DNA of 60,537 bases from an uncultured Oscillospiraceae bacterium (GTDB lineage Bacteria > Bacillota > Clostridia > Oscillospirales > Oscillospiraceae). The translations under genes and the position numbers were made by a program. The stretch spans positions 1 through 60,537 of the forward strand of contig CANQSJ010000013.1 of NCBI GenBank assembly GCA_947626495.1, in the 5' to 3' direction. This document shows positions 7,530 to 14,798 of the stretch, one piece after another. The notes under the pieces are model-generated. The model had not been told where the DNA came from. It did not search any database and saw only the letters and a list, made by a program, of their open reading frames with translations. Numbering within the stretch: position 1 is the first letter of the stretch; each line of letters opens with the position of its first letter.

Positions 7530-8135
7530 ATGACGACTGCAAAGGCATTTCGACTGATCGTCCACTATCTGGATACCATCGAGGGTCTCAGCGACAGCCT
7601 CCACCAGGCAAAAGATGTACTCGAAGATCTGCTGTCAGACTACCCCGGCAAGAAGTGGGACGACCTCTCCATCCGCGCGGCTGTGGAAAGCTTCATAGCG
7701 GCCCACGGCAGACCACCGACGACCAAGGAACTGGACACCCTGCCCGAGCTTCCCAGCCATCGGTGCATGGAGCTGGAATTTGACATGAAAGCAGCCCAGT
7801 GGCTCCGGGAGAACTATCCCAGCAAGGACCAGCTCTGGTACAAATACCGCGACGAGGACCACACACCGGAGGAATACCGGGCCGTATTCGTAGGCGAGTA
7901 TAACCGCACACACCCCCATTCCTGTCTGGAATATAACCGCAAGCGGGACCCCCGCTATCCCTCCTGGCAGTACACCGCCAAAATGCTGGGCTGCCGCCTC
8001 TGGAGCGAGCTGATACATATGTGTGAGAAGGAACTGGACGTGCCCAAAATTCACGAGCGCAACTTCACGGTAGAATCCAGCATCCAGCTCATCTGCGGCC
8101 CATTGCATGACCAGCAGGTGTATCAGATCAGATAA
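7530..8135 (+). CDS. Hypothetical element protein
   Basis: I do not recognise this 201-residue protein. The start at 7530 is chosen because AAAGGCGG lies at suitable spacing before it. The N-terminal part (1-45) is helical. A segment around 48-75 (AAVESFIAAHGRPPTTKELD) looks like the short helix-turn-helix repeat found next to homing endonucleases (inference from pattern only). The C-terminal half is rich in charged and aromatic residues, with several Trp and Tyr, and has no signal peptide or membrane segment. It is the first gene inside the left edge and is followed by a hairpin (8151-8178) and then parB. A DNA-binding accessory role would fit, but nothing proves it. Confidence 0.6.
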   Translation: MTTAKAFRLIVHYLDTIEGLSDSLHQAKDVLEDLLSDYPGKKWDDLSIRAAVESFIAAHGRPPTTKELDTLPELPSHRCMELEFDMKAAQWLRENYPSKDQLWYKYRDEDHTPEEYRAVFVGEYNRTHPHSCLEYNRKRDPRYPSWQYTAKMLGCRLWSELIHMCEKELDVPKIHERNFTVESSIQLICGPLHDQQVYQIR

Positions 8136-8150
8136 ATAAACTGTACTTCC

Positions 8151-8178
8151 TAGCCGTCCACGTTGCCGTGGGCGGCTA
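8151..8178 (+). terminator. Hairpin between the hypothetical gene and parB
   Basis: TAGCCGTCCACG/CGTGGGCGGCTA with a TTGC loop is a 12-bp stem with one G-T pair, followed by AAATTTATAT rather than a T-run. It is probably a partial terminator or a processing site upstream of parB. Confidence 0.55.
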
Positions 8179-8203
8179 AATTTATATCTAGGAGGAATTT
8201 ACA

Positions 8204-9130
8204 ATGGCAAAATCAAGACCCAGTGCAGCGTCCCTGCTGACCTCGCTGGACGACCTGTTCACCACCCAGGCCGAGCGGGACGAAGCCAAGCTGGAACCCA
8301 TCCTCGAAATCCCGCTGGAACAAATCAGCCCCTTCCCCGGCCACCCGTTCAAGGTAAAGGCAGACGGGGACCTGGCGGCCCTCGCGGACAGCATCCGGGA
8401 GCGCGGCGTGCTTGTGCCCGCGCTGGTGCGGCCCCTGGGCGACGGCTATCAGATGGTAGCCGGCCACCGTCGCATGGCCGCCGCGGAGCTGACAGGCGCG
8501 GAGGCGCTCCCCTGTATCGTCCGCGACCTGACCGACGAGGAAGCGACCATCGTTATGGTGGACAGCAACCTTCAGCGGGAGAAGATACTGCCCAGCGAAA
8601 AGGCGTTCGCCTATAAAATGAAGCTGGACGCCATGAAGCGACAGGGCAAGCGGACCGATCTAATTTGTGCCCCAGTGGGCGAGAAGTTGACCAGCGTGGC
8701 AAAACTGAGCAAAAGCGAAGAGGACAGCGCCCGGCAGATACACCGCTATATCCGCCTGACCAGCCTCATCCCGGAGCTGCTGAAGCTGGTGGACGATGGC
8801 AAGATCGCCATGCGGCCCGCCGTGGAGCTGTCCTACCTCACCCAGCGGGAACAGGCGTCGCTCTATGAGACCATGGTGAGCGAGAACCGCACTCCCTCCA
8901 ACGCCCAAGCCGTCAAGATACGCAAATTCTCCCAGGAGGGCCGCCTGTCCCCGGAGGTCATTCTCTCCATCATACGGGAAGAAAGAGGGGAGAAGAACAA
9001 GTATTTGAGCTTCTCCAAATCCCGTGTAGCCAGCTATTTCAAGCCGGATACACCCAATGAAGTGATAGAGGACACCATCGTCAAAGCCCTGGAATACTAC
9101 CGCAGTTTACAGCGGGGGCAGGAAAGATAG
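8204..9130 (+). CDS. ParB/Spo0J-family partition protein
   Basis: This 308-residue DNA-binding protein starts at ATG 8204 after TAGGAGGAATTTACA. The ParB N-terminal CTPase domain (about 35-125) begins with IPLEQISPFPGHPFKV and contains AGHRRMAAAE, the nucleotide-binding GxRRxxA box. It is followed by the IVMVDSNLQRE helix and a helix-turn-helix (about 165-220, LSKSEEDSARQIHRYIRLTS). No ParA ATPase gene lies beside it and no parS-like repeat was noticed, which is usual for ParB-like proteins of integrative elements that may stabilise the circle or act as regulators. The following ~200 bases (9131-9333) hold only the next gene's leader. Confidence 0.88.
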   Translation: MAKSRPSAASLLTSLDDLFTTQAERDEAKLEPILEIPLEQISPFPGHPFKVKADGDLAALADSIRERGVLVPALVRPLGDGYQMVAGHRRMAAAELTGAEALPCIVRDLTDEEATIVMVDSNLQREKILPSEKAFAYKMKLDAMKRQGKRTDLICAPVGEKLTSVAKLSKSEEDSARQIHRYIRLTSLIPELLKLVDDGKIAMRPAVELSYLTQREQASLYETMVSENRTPSNAQAVKIRKFSQEGRLSPEVILSIIREERGEKNKYLSFSKSRVASYFKPDTPNEVIEDTIVKALEYYRSLQRGQER

Positions 9131-9333
9131 GCAAAAGCGAAAAAGAAAACGCCTTACTCACAAGGGCGCACCATACCCATTGGCCCGTGACAGTTTTGCC
9201 GCCGCGCTCCCCCTCCCCACACCCCACCCCTGTTTACTGCCTGTACTACCCGAAAAAAGAAAACTTCCGGTGATTCGCACATTTGCAGTTATTCTCCATA
9301 CGCCCTACAATGGAGCAAAAGGAGGGTATGAAC

Positions 9334-9687
9334 ATGAACGAGATCGGCTACACCATGGTGAACGGCTATCGCATCCCCAACCTTCTCCCCCACCAAGAGC
9401 CGGAGATCCACCTGGGAAAATACGCCCTGCTGCGCCGGAGGTTTCTCATGCACCACCGGCCAGGGACATTCACCAATCTGCTGACATCCGGCGGTCTGAA
9501 TCCGCACCTGCTGCAGGTGGAACAGGATGCCCGCGCCAGGATGGAACGACTCACCGCCGAGATGGCCCGCTCTCAAGGCGTCACGGAGGAACTGAAAGCA
9601 GCGAACCAAATGCGCTGGGTGGGGCTCATGAACAACATCCGTAACGCCGCCGAGGAAATTGTTTTGAACGAACTCATCTACGTCTGA
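9334..9687 (+). CDS. TnpV-like transposon protein
   Basis: The protein has 117 residues and starts MNEIGYTMVNGYRIPNL, the recognisable N-terminus of TnpV proteins in Tn4451-type elements of Clostridia. In those elements it has been compared to excisionases. The ATG at 9334 stands 8 bases after GGAGGG; the ATG at 9328 is too close. The middle is basic (KYALLRRRFLMHHRP) and the C-terminal half is a long amphipathic helix (MERLTAEMARSQ). It may be the directionality factor that drives excision of the element, but the tiny ORFs beside the recombinase (21545-21804) are rival candidates. A hairpin without a T-run (9692-9731) follows. Confidence 0.8.
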   Translation: MNEIGYTMVNGYRIPNLLPHQEPEIHLGKYALLRRRFLMHHRPGTFTNLLTSGGLNPHLLQVEQDARARMERLTAEMARSQGVTEELKAANQMRWVGLMNNIRNAAEEIVLNELIYV

Positions 9688-9691
9688 ACCG

Positions 9692-9731
9692 CAAAGCCGG
9701 GAACGGGCTCAAACCCGCTCCCGGCTTTGCA
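9692..9731 (+). terminator. Long hairpin after tnpV
   Basis: GCAAAGCCGGGA arms pair with TCCCGGCTTTGC, with a further inner CGGG/CCCG pairing. No T-run follows, so it is a likely 3'-end stabiliser or weak terminator. Confidence 0.6.
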
Positions 9732-9777
9732 TATGGCCGCAGGAAACACAAAAGCCCATAAAGTTGCACAGTTCCCC

Positions 9778-9806
9778 TTGCAAAGTGTTATCATATATGG
9801 TAACAT
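9778..9806 (+). promoter_or_regulatory. Promoter with overlapping dyad operator for the HipA-like gene
   Basis: TTGCAA (9778-9783) and TAACAT (9801-9806) are 17 bp apart. The dyad TGTTATC-6-GGTAACA (9786-9805) covers the spacer and -10 box, the position expected for self-repression by the XRE domain of the gene that starts at 9838. Confidence 0.65.
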
Positions 9807-9837
9807 ATCAATCAGACCAGAGATATGAGGGAGCACC

Positions 9838-11211
9838 ATGCGCAGACAGGAGATCATCGCGCAGCTTGTGGCGGCGCGGCTGGAAAAGGGCATATCGCAG
9901 GCGGAGCTGGCCCGGATGATCGGCACCCAGCGGTCCAGCATCTGCCGGCTGGAGAGCGGCGGGCAGAACCTGACATTGGATATGGTCCTGAAGATCGCCG
10001 CCGCCCTTGGCAAGACGGTATCGCTGTCCCTAGAGGAGCAGGAAGAAATGGCATCAAGCGTTTACAGCCTCCGCATCTACGACACGGAGCTCATGAGATT
10101 TACCCTGGAAAAGCGCGGCCTGGAGGGTCTGGTGGCCGAGGTCTTGTCTGTCAACGAGGAAGCCCGCCATCTGCTCCCGCTGGACATGGCCTGCACCGGC
10201 GAGGGCGTCGTCAAGTGGCTGGGCCGGCGCGTGATTCCCAAGAACCGGGCCTTCGTGGACGAGATACTAAAAACGCTGGGGCTGAGCCAGAACGACACGA
10301 AAGGCATCATCGACGTGTGCAAGGGGCTATCCCTCAACGACAGCTATTGGGTCGTGCCGGACGGCTTTGAGGGGAAGTTTGCCGACTACAACCTCTATGA
10401 GAACCGCTTTTCCGAGATGCTGGCGCTGGTGGCCTATACCGGCGCGGGTCAGAGCCGGGAGGCGTTCACCACCTCCCCGGAGCTGACCACAAACGGTATG
10501 CTGCCCAAGGCGTGGCGCTTCATCGAAAACGACGGCATCTATCTCTATAAGGGCGGCTCCAGCGGCGCACACAACGCCGGGCGGGAACCCTACTGCGAAT
10601 ACTATGCCTCCCAGATCGCCCAGACCATGCGGCTGAACGCGGTCCACTACGACCTGGAGAACTGGAAGGGCATCACAGCTTCCAAATGCGCGTTGTTCAC
10701 CGACGTGGATACGTCCTATATCCCCATCGGCAGTCTTGTGAAATCCGGCGGTATCCAAGGGTGCCTGGAATACTTTGACGCCCTTGGCCCGGCGTTTGGA
10801 GAGCAGCTCCGCAGTATGCTGGTCTTTGACGCGCTCATTTACAACGAGGACCGGCACCTCGGAAACTTCGGCGTCCTGCGGGACAACCACACTGGCAGGA
10901 TCATCGCTCCTGCGCCCATCTTCGATAACGGCTTGTCCCTGCTGTGCTACGTCGGCCGGGAGGAGATCGAGGATTTTGAGAAGCTGAAGGAATACGCCGG
11001 GACGCGAATGAATCCATACCGGCTGTCCTACGAGGAGGTATGCGCCGCCGTGATGGGTGCGAAGCAGAAGCAGCAGCTTCGCCGGATGATCGGCTTCACC
11101 TTCCAACGCCATCCCAGCATCAACCTGCCGGAAGAGCATCTGCGGGCGCTGGAGCAGCTGTTGGAACTGCGTGTCCGGCAGCTTCTGGCAATCCCCACCA
11201 GAGGGAAATAA
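9838..11211 (+). CDS. XRE-HipA fusion, Ser/Thr kinase toxin-like protein
   Basis: The protein has 457 residues. An N-terminal XRE helix-turn-helix (about 3-62, ISQAELARMIGTQRSSICRL) is joined to a HipA-like kinase fold. In the C-terminal lobe N336-E-D338-R-H340-L-G-N343 matches the HipA catalytic motif NxDRHxxN, and IFDNG (D363) matches the metal-binding motif. HipA kinases phosphorylate tRNA synthetases or other targets and halt growth. HipB, usually a separate small gene, is here covalently attached, so repressor and kinase are one chain. A dyad over its promoter fits autoregulation. The region 62-230 does not resemble classic HipA N-lobes. A terminator follows at 11230-11262. The kinase assignment rests on motifs; the target is unknown. 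Confidence 0.8.
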   Translation: MRRQEIIAQLVAARLEKGISQAELARMIGTQRSSICRLESGGQNLTLDMVLKIAAALGKTVSLSLEEQEEMASSVYSLRIYDTELMRFTLEKRGLEGLVAEVLSVNEEARHLLPLDMACTGEGVVKWLGRRVIPKNRAFVDEILKTLGLSQNDTKGIIDVCKGLSLNDSYWVVPDGFEGKFADYNLYENRFSEMLALVAYTGAGQSREAFTTSPELTTNGMLPKAWRFIENDGIYLYKGGSSGAHNAGREPYCEYYASQIAQTMRLNAVHYDLENWKGITASKCALFTDVDTSYIPIGSLVKSGGIQGCLEYFDALGPAFGEQLRSMLVFDALIYNEDRHLGNFGVLRDNHTGRIIAPAPIFDNGLSLLCYVGREEIEDFEKLKEYAGTRMNPYRLSYEEVCAAVMGAKQKQQLRRMIGFTFQRHPSINLPEEHLRALEQLLELRVRQLLAIPTRGK

Positions 11212-11229
11212 CTCAGGGGAAAACACGAA

Positions 11230-11262
11230 AAGCAGCTTGCTTGAACGCAGGCTGCTTTTTTG
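11230..11262 (+). terminator. Terminator after the HipA-like gene
   Basis: AGCAGCTTGC/GCAGGCTGCT is a 10-bp stem with a 6-base loop followed by six T. Confidence 0.88.
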
Positions 11263-11338
11263 TATTTCTCTTTCAGGCAGTGGTCCCTCAAAGGGGCTGT
11301 CATACCGTGCAATCAAATGCGATATACCCGCAAGCATC

Positions 11339-11384
11339 GTGTTTGTACTCCCACAAACACATTTTTACAGGGGCGAGCCCCTGT
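11339..11384 (+). other. Candidate transfer origin (oriT)
   Basis: Two perfect 8-bp inverted repeats lie back to back just before mobC: GTGTTTGT-6-ACAAACAC (11339-11360) and ACAGGGGC-GA-GCCCCTGT (11367-11384). Paired hairpins next to a mobC gene are typical of nic regions in mobilizable elements. There is no direct evidence for nicking. Confidence 0.6.
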
Positions 11385-11421
11385 GACCCCACATCAATCG
11401 ACCGAAAAAGGAGGCACTTTT

Positions 11422-11799
11422 ATGAGAAGCAGAAACATCCGGCTCCAGGTCTGGGTGAACGAAAAGGAGCTTGCAATGCTGGACAGAAAGGCCCAGCGAA
11501 GCTGCCTTACGCGGGCGGCCTATATCCGTCAGCTCATCAGAGGCTATATCCCCCGGGACGCTCCGCCGCCGGACTACTACGCCATGATGAAGCAACTATA
11601 CCGCATCGGCAACACCCTCAACCAAATAGCGCAGAAAGCCCATGTGCTGAATGTGATAGACGTGCAACGGTATGACGCCGGCGTCCGCCAATTCGAGGAG
11701 GCGGTCAGGGCTATCACCAAAGCCACGATCCTGCCCAGGAAGACGAGCGAAGAAGACGCCCCGGCTAATCTGCCAGGACCCGGTCACAGAACGCCTTGA
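11422..11799 (+). CDS. mobC: MobC-like relaxosome accessory protein
   Basis: The protein has 125 residues. It starts at ATG 11422 after AAGGAGG. The N-terminal ribbon-helix-helix (about 4-45: RLQVWVNEKELAMLD, then RAAYIRQLIRG) is followed by the MobC box LYRIGNTLNQIAQKAH (about 58-73) and a helical tail. MobC binds oriT and helps the relaxase nick DNA. No relaxase gene follows; instead mobC runs into the 3' end of the antiparallel hepT gene and overlaps it by 35 bases. The last residues (PANLPGPGHRTP) are encoded in that overlap and look unlike MobC, so the original gene end may have been cut off where the toxin-antitoxin/defence block was inserted. Confidence 0.85.
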   Translation: MRSRNIRLQVWVNEKELAMLDRKAQRSCLTRAAYIRQLIRGYIPRDAPPPDYYAMMKQLYRIGNTLNQIAQKAHVLNVIDVQRYDAGVRQFEEAVRAITKATILPRKTSEEDAPANLPGPGHRTP

Positions 11800-12112
11800 G
11801 GAGAGGAATATCCTGCTCGATCGTCTCCCATGTGGTCTTCACACTGATGCTGCCATAAGCGTGTGCCATCACATTGCGCATCCCGCGTATCTCATCCCAC
11901 GGCATTTCCCTGTGCGCCGCCCGGAACTCTGGGCTCAGATGGCCGCCCAGCTCCCCAATCTGCAGGATGCACATCGCACAGCTGTTTCGATAGTCCTTGT
12001 CGGCTTTGAACGCCTCAAAGCTGTTTCCGAATCTTTCATTCGCCTTTTCAATGTCCTCACAGTAGGAAATGATATGCCGGAGGATCGATCTGTCACGCTC
12101 ACTCGTGGGCAT
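11765..12112 (-). CDS. hepT: HepT-like ribonuclease toxin (HEPN family)
   Basis: This 115-residue all-helical protein (DUF86) has the HEPN ribonuclease motif R79-x4-H84-x-Y86 (RNVMAHAY). It is preceded by the family signature around CILQIGELGGHLS and the PWDEIRGMRN segment. In characterised pairs HepT is a tRNA-cutting toxin that MntA inactivates by adding AMP groups to the tyrosine of this motif. Its start (ATG 12112, GGAGGAGG upstream) lies inside the end of mntA, so the two are translationally coupled. Its 3' end overlaps mobC on the opposite strand. Confidence 0.9.
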   Translation of the reverse strand: MPTSERDRSILRHIISYCEDIEKANERFGNSFEAFKADKDYRNSCAMCILQIGELGGHLSPEFRAAHREMPWDEIRGMRNVMAHAYGSISVKTTWETIEQDIPLLKAFCDRVLAD

Positions 12113-12401
12113 AGAGAAGCACCTCCTCCGGTCGGATATGAGCAAGGAATTCTGCGTCCAAACTGTCGGAGGTGAGAAGATCCACTTTCCTGCCCAAACG
12201 CTCCTCCAAGGCAAGGTGGAGGCCTGACAAGGCAAACAGGCCGCGTATCTTGCCCTTGTCGATCCGAAGGTCTATGTCGCTGTCAGCCGCAGCATCTCCG
12301 CGGGCAAACGAGCCGAAAAGGAATATCCGTTCGGCGCCATACTGTTTTCCCAAGTCTGCCACAGTTCTCTGTATGTCGGCGATCTGAGGGGTCTGAGTCA
12401 T
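12099..12401 (-). CDS. mntA: MntA-like nucleotidyltransferase antitoxin
   Basis: This 100-residue minimal nucleotidyltransferase shows G30-S-x10-D42-x-D44 (GSFARGDAAADSDID), the metal- and ATP-binding signature. MntA adds AMP to the HepT active-site tyrosine. The start is ATG 12401 with GGAAGGAGGG upstream. It is the first gene of the pair and overlaps hepT by 14 bases. A promoter TTGAGT-17-TATAAT (12432-12460, minus strand) lies 31 bases upstream, divergent from the promoter of the restriction-modification genes. Confidence 0.9.
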   Translation of the reverse strand: MTQTPQIADIQRTVADLGKQYGAERIFLFGSFARGDAAADSDIDLRIDKGKIRGLFALSGLHLALEERLGRKVDLLTSDSLDAEFLAHIRPEEVLLYAHE

Positions 12402-12431
12402 CGTTCTCCCTCCTTCCCTGTCTTGTGATTC

Positions 12432-12460
12432 ATTATATCCTACCGGGTGGCAAAACTCAA
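12432..12460 (-). promoter_or_regulatory. Promoter of mntA-hepT
   Basis: On the minus strand TTGAGT (12460-12455) and TATAAT (12437-12432) are 17 bp apart, 31 bases before the mntA start. Confidence 0.75.
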
Positions 12461-12511
12461 CACGTTTCTTTTGGGGCTGGACACTTCGGTCCGACAACCA
12501 ACAAAAACAGT

Positions 12512-12540
12512 TTGTGAGAGGAATGTGTCTGTGGTATAAT
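12512..12540 (+). promoter_or_regulatory. Promoter of the type III restriction-modification operon
   Basis: TTGTGA (12512-12517) and TATAAT (12535-12540) are separated by 17 bp. It reads toward mod with a leader of about 110 bases, and is arranged back to back with the mntA-hepT promoter. Confidence 0.7.
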
Positions 12541-12654
12541 GATGGTAAAATTGCTATTCTGCTCATCCCAGTACGGATGAAATCAGTTCGCCCAGCATAT
12601 CAACTTGAAGTAGGATTATTCCGCAAGAAACACCAATGAACGAGGTACATCACA

Positions 12655-14796
12655 ATGGCGGCGATAAATGACTTGATCAATCAAATAGAAAATGTGGAGC
12701 TGCGGGAGCGGATACAGAAAGAAGTGGACAAGCTCTCCAAGCAGAAAAAGTTCGGACTCGTTTTTGAAGAGCATTTGCCCGAATGTACGCCGCTATACGA
12801 TGTTCCCGTGCGCCGGGGCTCAAAAGTCGCACGAAAGCACGGCGAGGTCAACGAGATATACGAGGTACTGAAGCTGGAGGGCGATAACGCCACCTGTCTA
12901 AGAAGAGGCGAGACAGATGCCGTTACGATCGCCGTGGATGAGCTAGTTACCATAGCGGAATTTGGCGAGGCCATCTATCCATGTCTCAAGCCTATAGACA
13001 CGGTCTGCAACGCGCCGGACAGCGACCTTTGGCACACCCTGATCGAAGCGGACAACTATCACGCTCTACAGCTTTTGGAATACCTTTATGCAGGGAAAGT
13101 TGACTGCATCTATATCGACCCTCCATATAATACTGGCGCCAAGGATTGGAAGTACAACAATAACTACGTGGACGGCAGTGACACCTACCGTCACAGCAAA
13201 TGGCTTTCTATGATGCAAAAGAGGCTTAGGATTGCCAAACGACTTCTCAATCCAAAAAGGTCATTTTTGGTTATTACAATTGATGAAAAAGAATATCTAC
13301 ATCTTGGCTGCCTATTGGAAGAGATGTTTCCTGATGCGCGCATACAAATGGTAGACAGTGTAATCAACAGAAAAGGTGTCTCTCATAAAGGAAAAAAAGG
13401 AGAATCGGAAAGAGAAGAAATTACACAGTTCTCACGTGTATCTGAATACTTGTTTTTTGTAATGATGGGAAGGTCATCAATCCAAAAAAGTATTTGTAAC
13501 ATGTTGGATACACAGGTTACTGATGCAACCATTGATACTGTGCCAGATAGTGTTCAATGGCTTTCTATGTTAAGGCGTGGTGCAGCATCACGGAGAGCTG
13601 ATAAAGCAAAGCATTTTTATCCAATTTTTGTGAATCCACAGACTGCAACTATTACAAAAGTTGGAGATCCTATTCCTTTAAATCAGGATCGTAATACGGT
13701 TGTTGTTCCTGATGGCAGTGTTGCTGTCTGGCCTATGCGTACTAACGGCAGCGAAGGACGTTGGCAACTTAAGAAAGAAACCTTTGAAAAAGCGTTATCG
13801 GATGGAACCGCAAAACTAGGAAGCTACAACAAAAAGAAAGATCGCTGGGCAATTAACTACCTGAATGAAGGGACGCTAGAGGAAATCGAAAAAGGCTCTA
13901 TTATTATAACCGGAAAAGATGAAAAAGGCGCCCTTCTCCTGAAGCGCATATCAGAAAAGTTGATTGAGCCAAAATCAGTATGGAATCAAACATCTCATAA
14001 CGCAAGTGAATATGGAACAACACTCCTAAATGGTATTATTGGCAAGCGGTTTGAGTATCCAAAATCCTTGTACGCTGTCGAAGATGTATTAAGAATGTGC
14101 CTTGGTGATAACAAGCATGCTCTTATCGTTGATTTCTTTGCAGGTAGCGGCACAACACTCCATGCCGTCAATCTTCTCAACTCAGAAGACAATGGACACC
14201 GCCGATGCATTCTGGTGACAAATAATGAGGTGTCTGCGGATGAAGCAGAGGCTCTCACGGAGCAGGGGCAACATCCTGGTGACGAAGAATGGGAAAATCT
14301 GGGCATCGCTCGGTATGTCACCTGGCCCCGCACCGTCTGCTCCATAGAGGGGCATGATGTCAACGGCGAACCTTTGAAGGGCAATTATCTGGGCAGCGGT
14401 CTGCCTATGGCAGACGGTTTTAAAGCAAATGCCACCTATTTCAAGCTGGGCTTCCTGGACAAGAACGCCGTGGCGCTTGGCAAGCAGTTCAAGGAAATGT
14501 TGCCAACGTTATGGATGAAAGCTGGAGCGATAGGAAAATGCCCTGTACTGGATGGTGACATAATTCCCAAGGTGTTGTTGCTACCCAATAATCGCTTTGC
14601 CGTGCTGACAGATGAGACTGCCTTTTCCGAACTGGAAAGAGTGCTTGCCGAACACCCCGAGATCGAGACCGTGTATATCATCACCGATTACGAAGCCGGG
14701 TACTGCACCATGGCAAAGAACTTGCATGTCAGGCATACATATCAACTCTATCGGGATTATCTGGACCATTTCCGGGTCAATGTAGCGAGGGATTGA
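12655..14796 (+). CDS. mod: Type III restriction-modification system, DNA methyltransferase (Mod)
   Basis: The protein has 713 residues and is a beta-class adenine methyltransferase by motif order: motif IV D155-P-P-Y158 (DPPYNTG) comes first, then a target-recognition region, then motif I D493-F-F-A-G-S-G499. It modifies one strand of an asymmetric site and gives Res its specificity. The recognition part (about residues 180-480; bases 13,200-14,100) is visibly AT-richer than the gene ends and lies between conserved blocks, the pattern left when recognition domains are swapped. No simple-sequence tract that would phase-vary the gene was seen. ATG 12655 follows GAGGT; the stop is 2 bases before the res start. 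Confidence 0.95.
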   Translation: MAAINDLINQIENVELRERIQKEVDKLSKQKKFGLVFEEHLPECTPLYDVPVRRGSKVARKHGEVNEIYEVLKLEGDNATCLRRGETDAVTIAVDELVTIAEFGEAIYPCLKPIDTVCNAPDSDLWHTLIEADNYHALQLLEYLYAGKVDCIYIDPPYNTGAKDWKYNNNYVDGSDTYRHSKWLSMMQKRLRIAKRLLNPKRSFLVITIDEKEYLHLGCLLEEMFPDARIQMVDSVINRKGVSHKGKKGESEREEITQFSRVSEYLFFVMMGRSSIQKSICNMLDTQVTDATIDTVPDSVQWLSMLRRGAASRRADKAKHFYPIFVNPQTATITKVGDPIPLNQDRNTVVVPDGSVAVWPMRTNGSEGRWQLKKETFEKALSDGTAKLGSYNKKKDRWAINYLNEGTLEEIEKGSIIITGKDEKGALLLKRISEKLIEPKSVWNQTSHNASEYGTTLLNGIIGKRFEYPKSLYAVEDVLRMCLGDNKHALIVDFFAGSGTTLHAVNLLNSEDNGHRRCILVTNNEVSADEAEALTEQGQHPGDEEWENLGIARYVTWPRTVCSIEGHDVNGEPLKGNYLGSGLPMADGFKANATYFKLGFLDKNAVALGKQFKEMLPTLWMKAGAIGKCPVLDGDIIPKVLLLPNNRFAVLTDETAFSELERVLAEHPEIETVYIITDYEAGYCTMAKNLHVRHTYQLYRDYLDHFRVNVARD

Positions 14797-14798
14797 AC

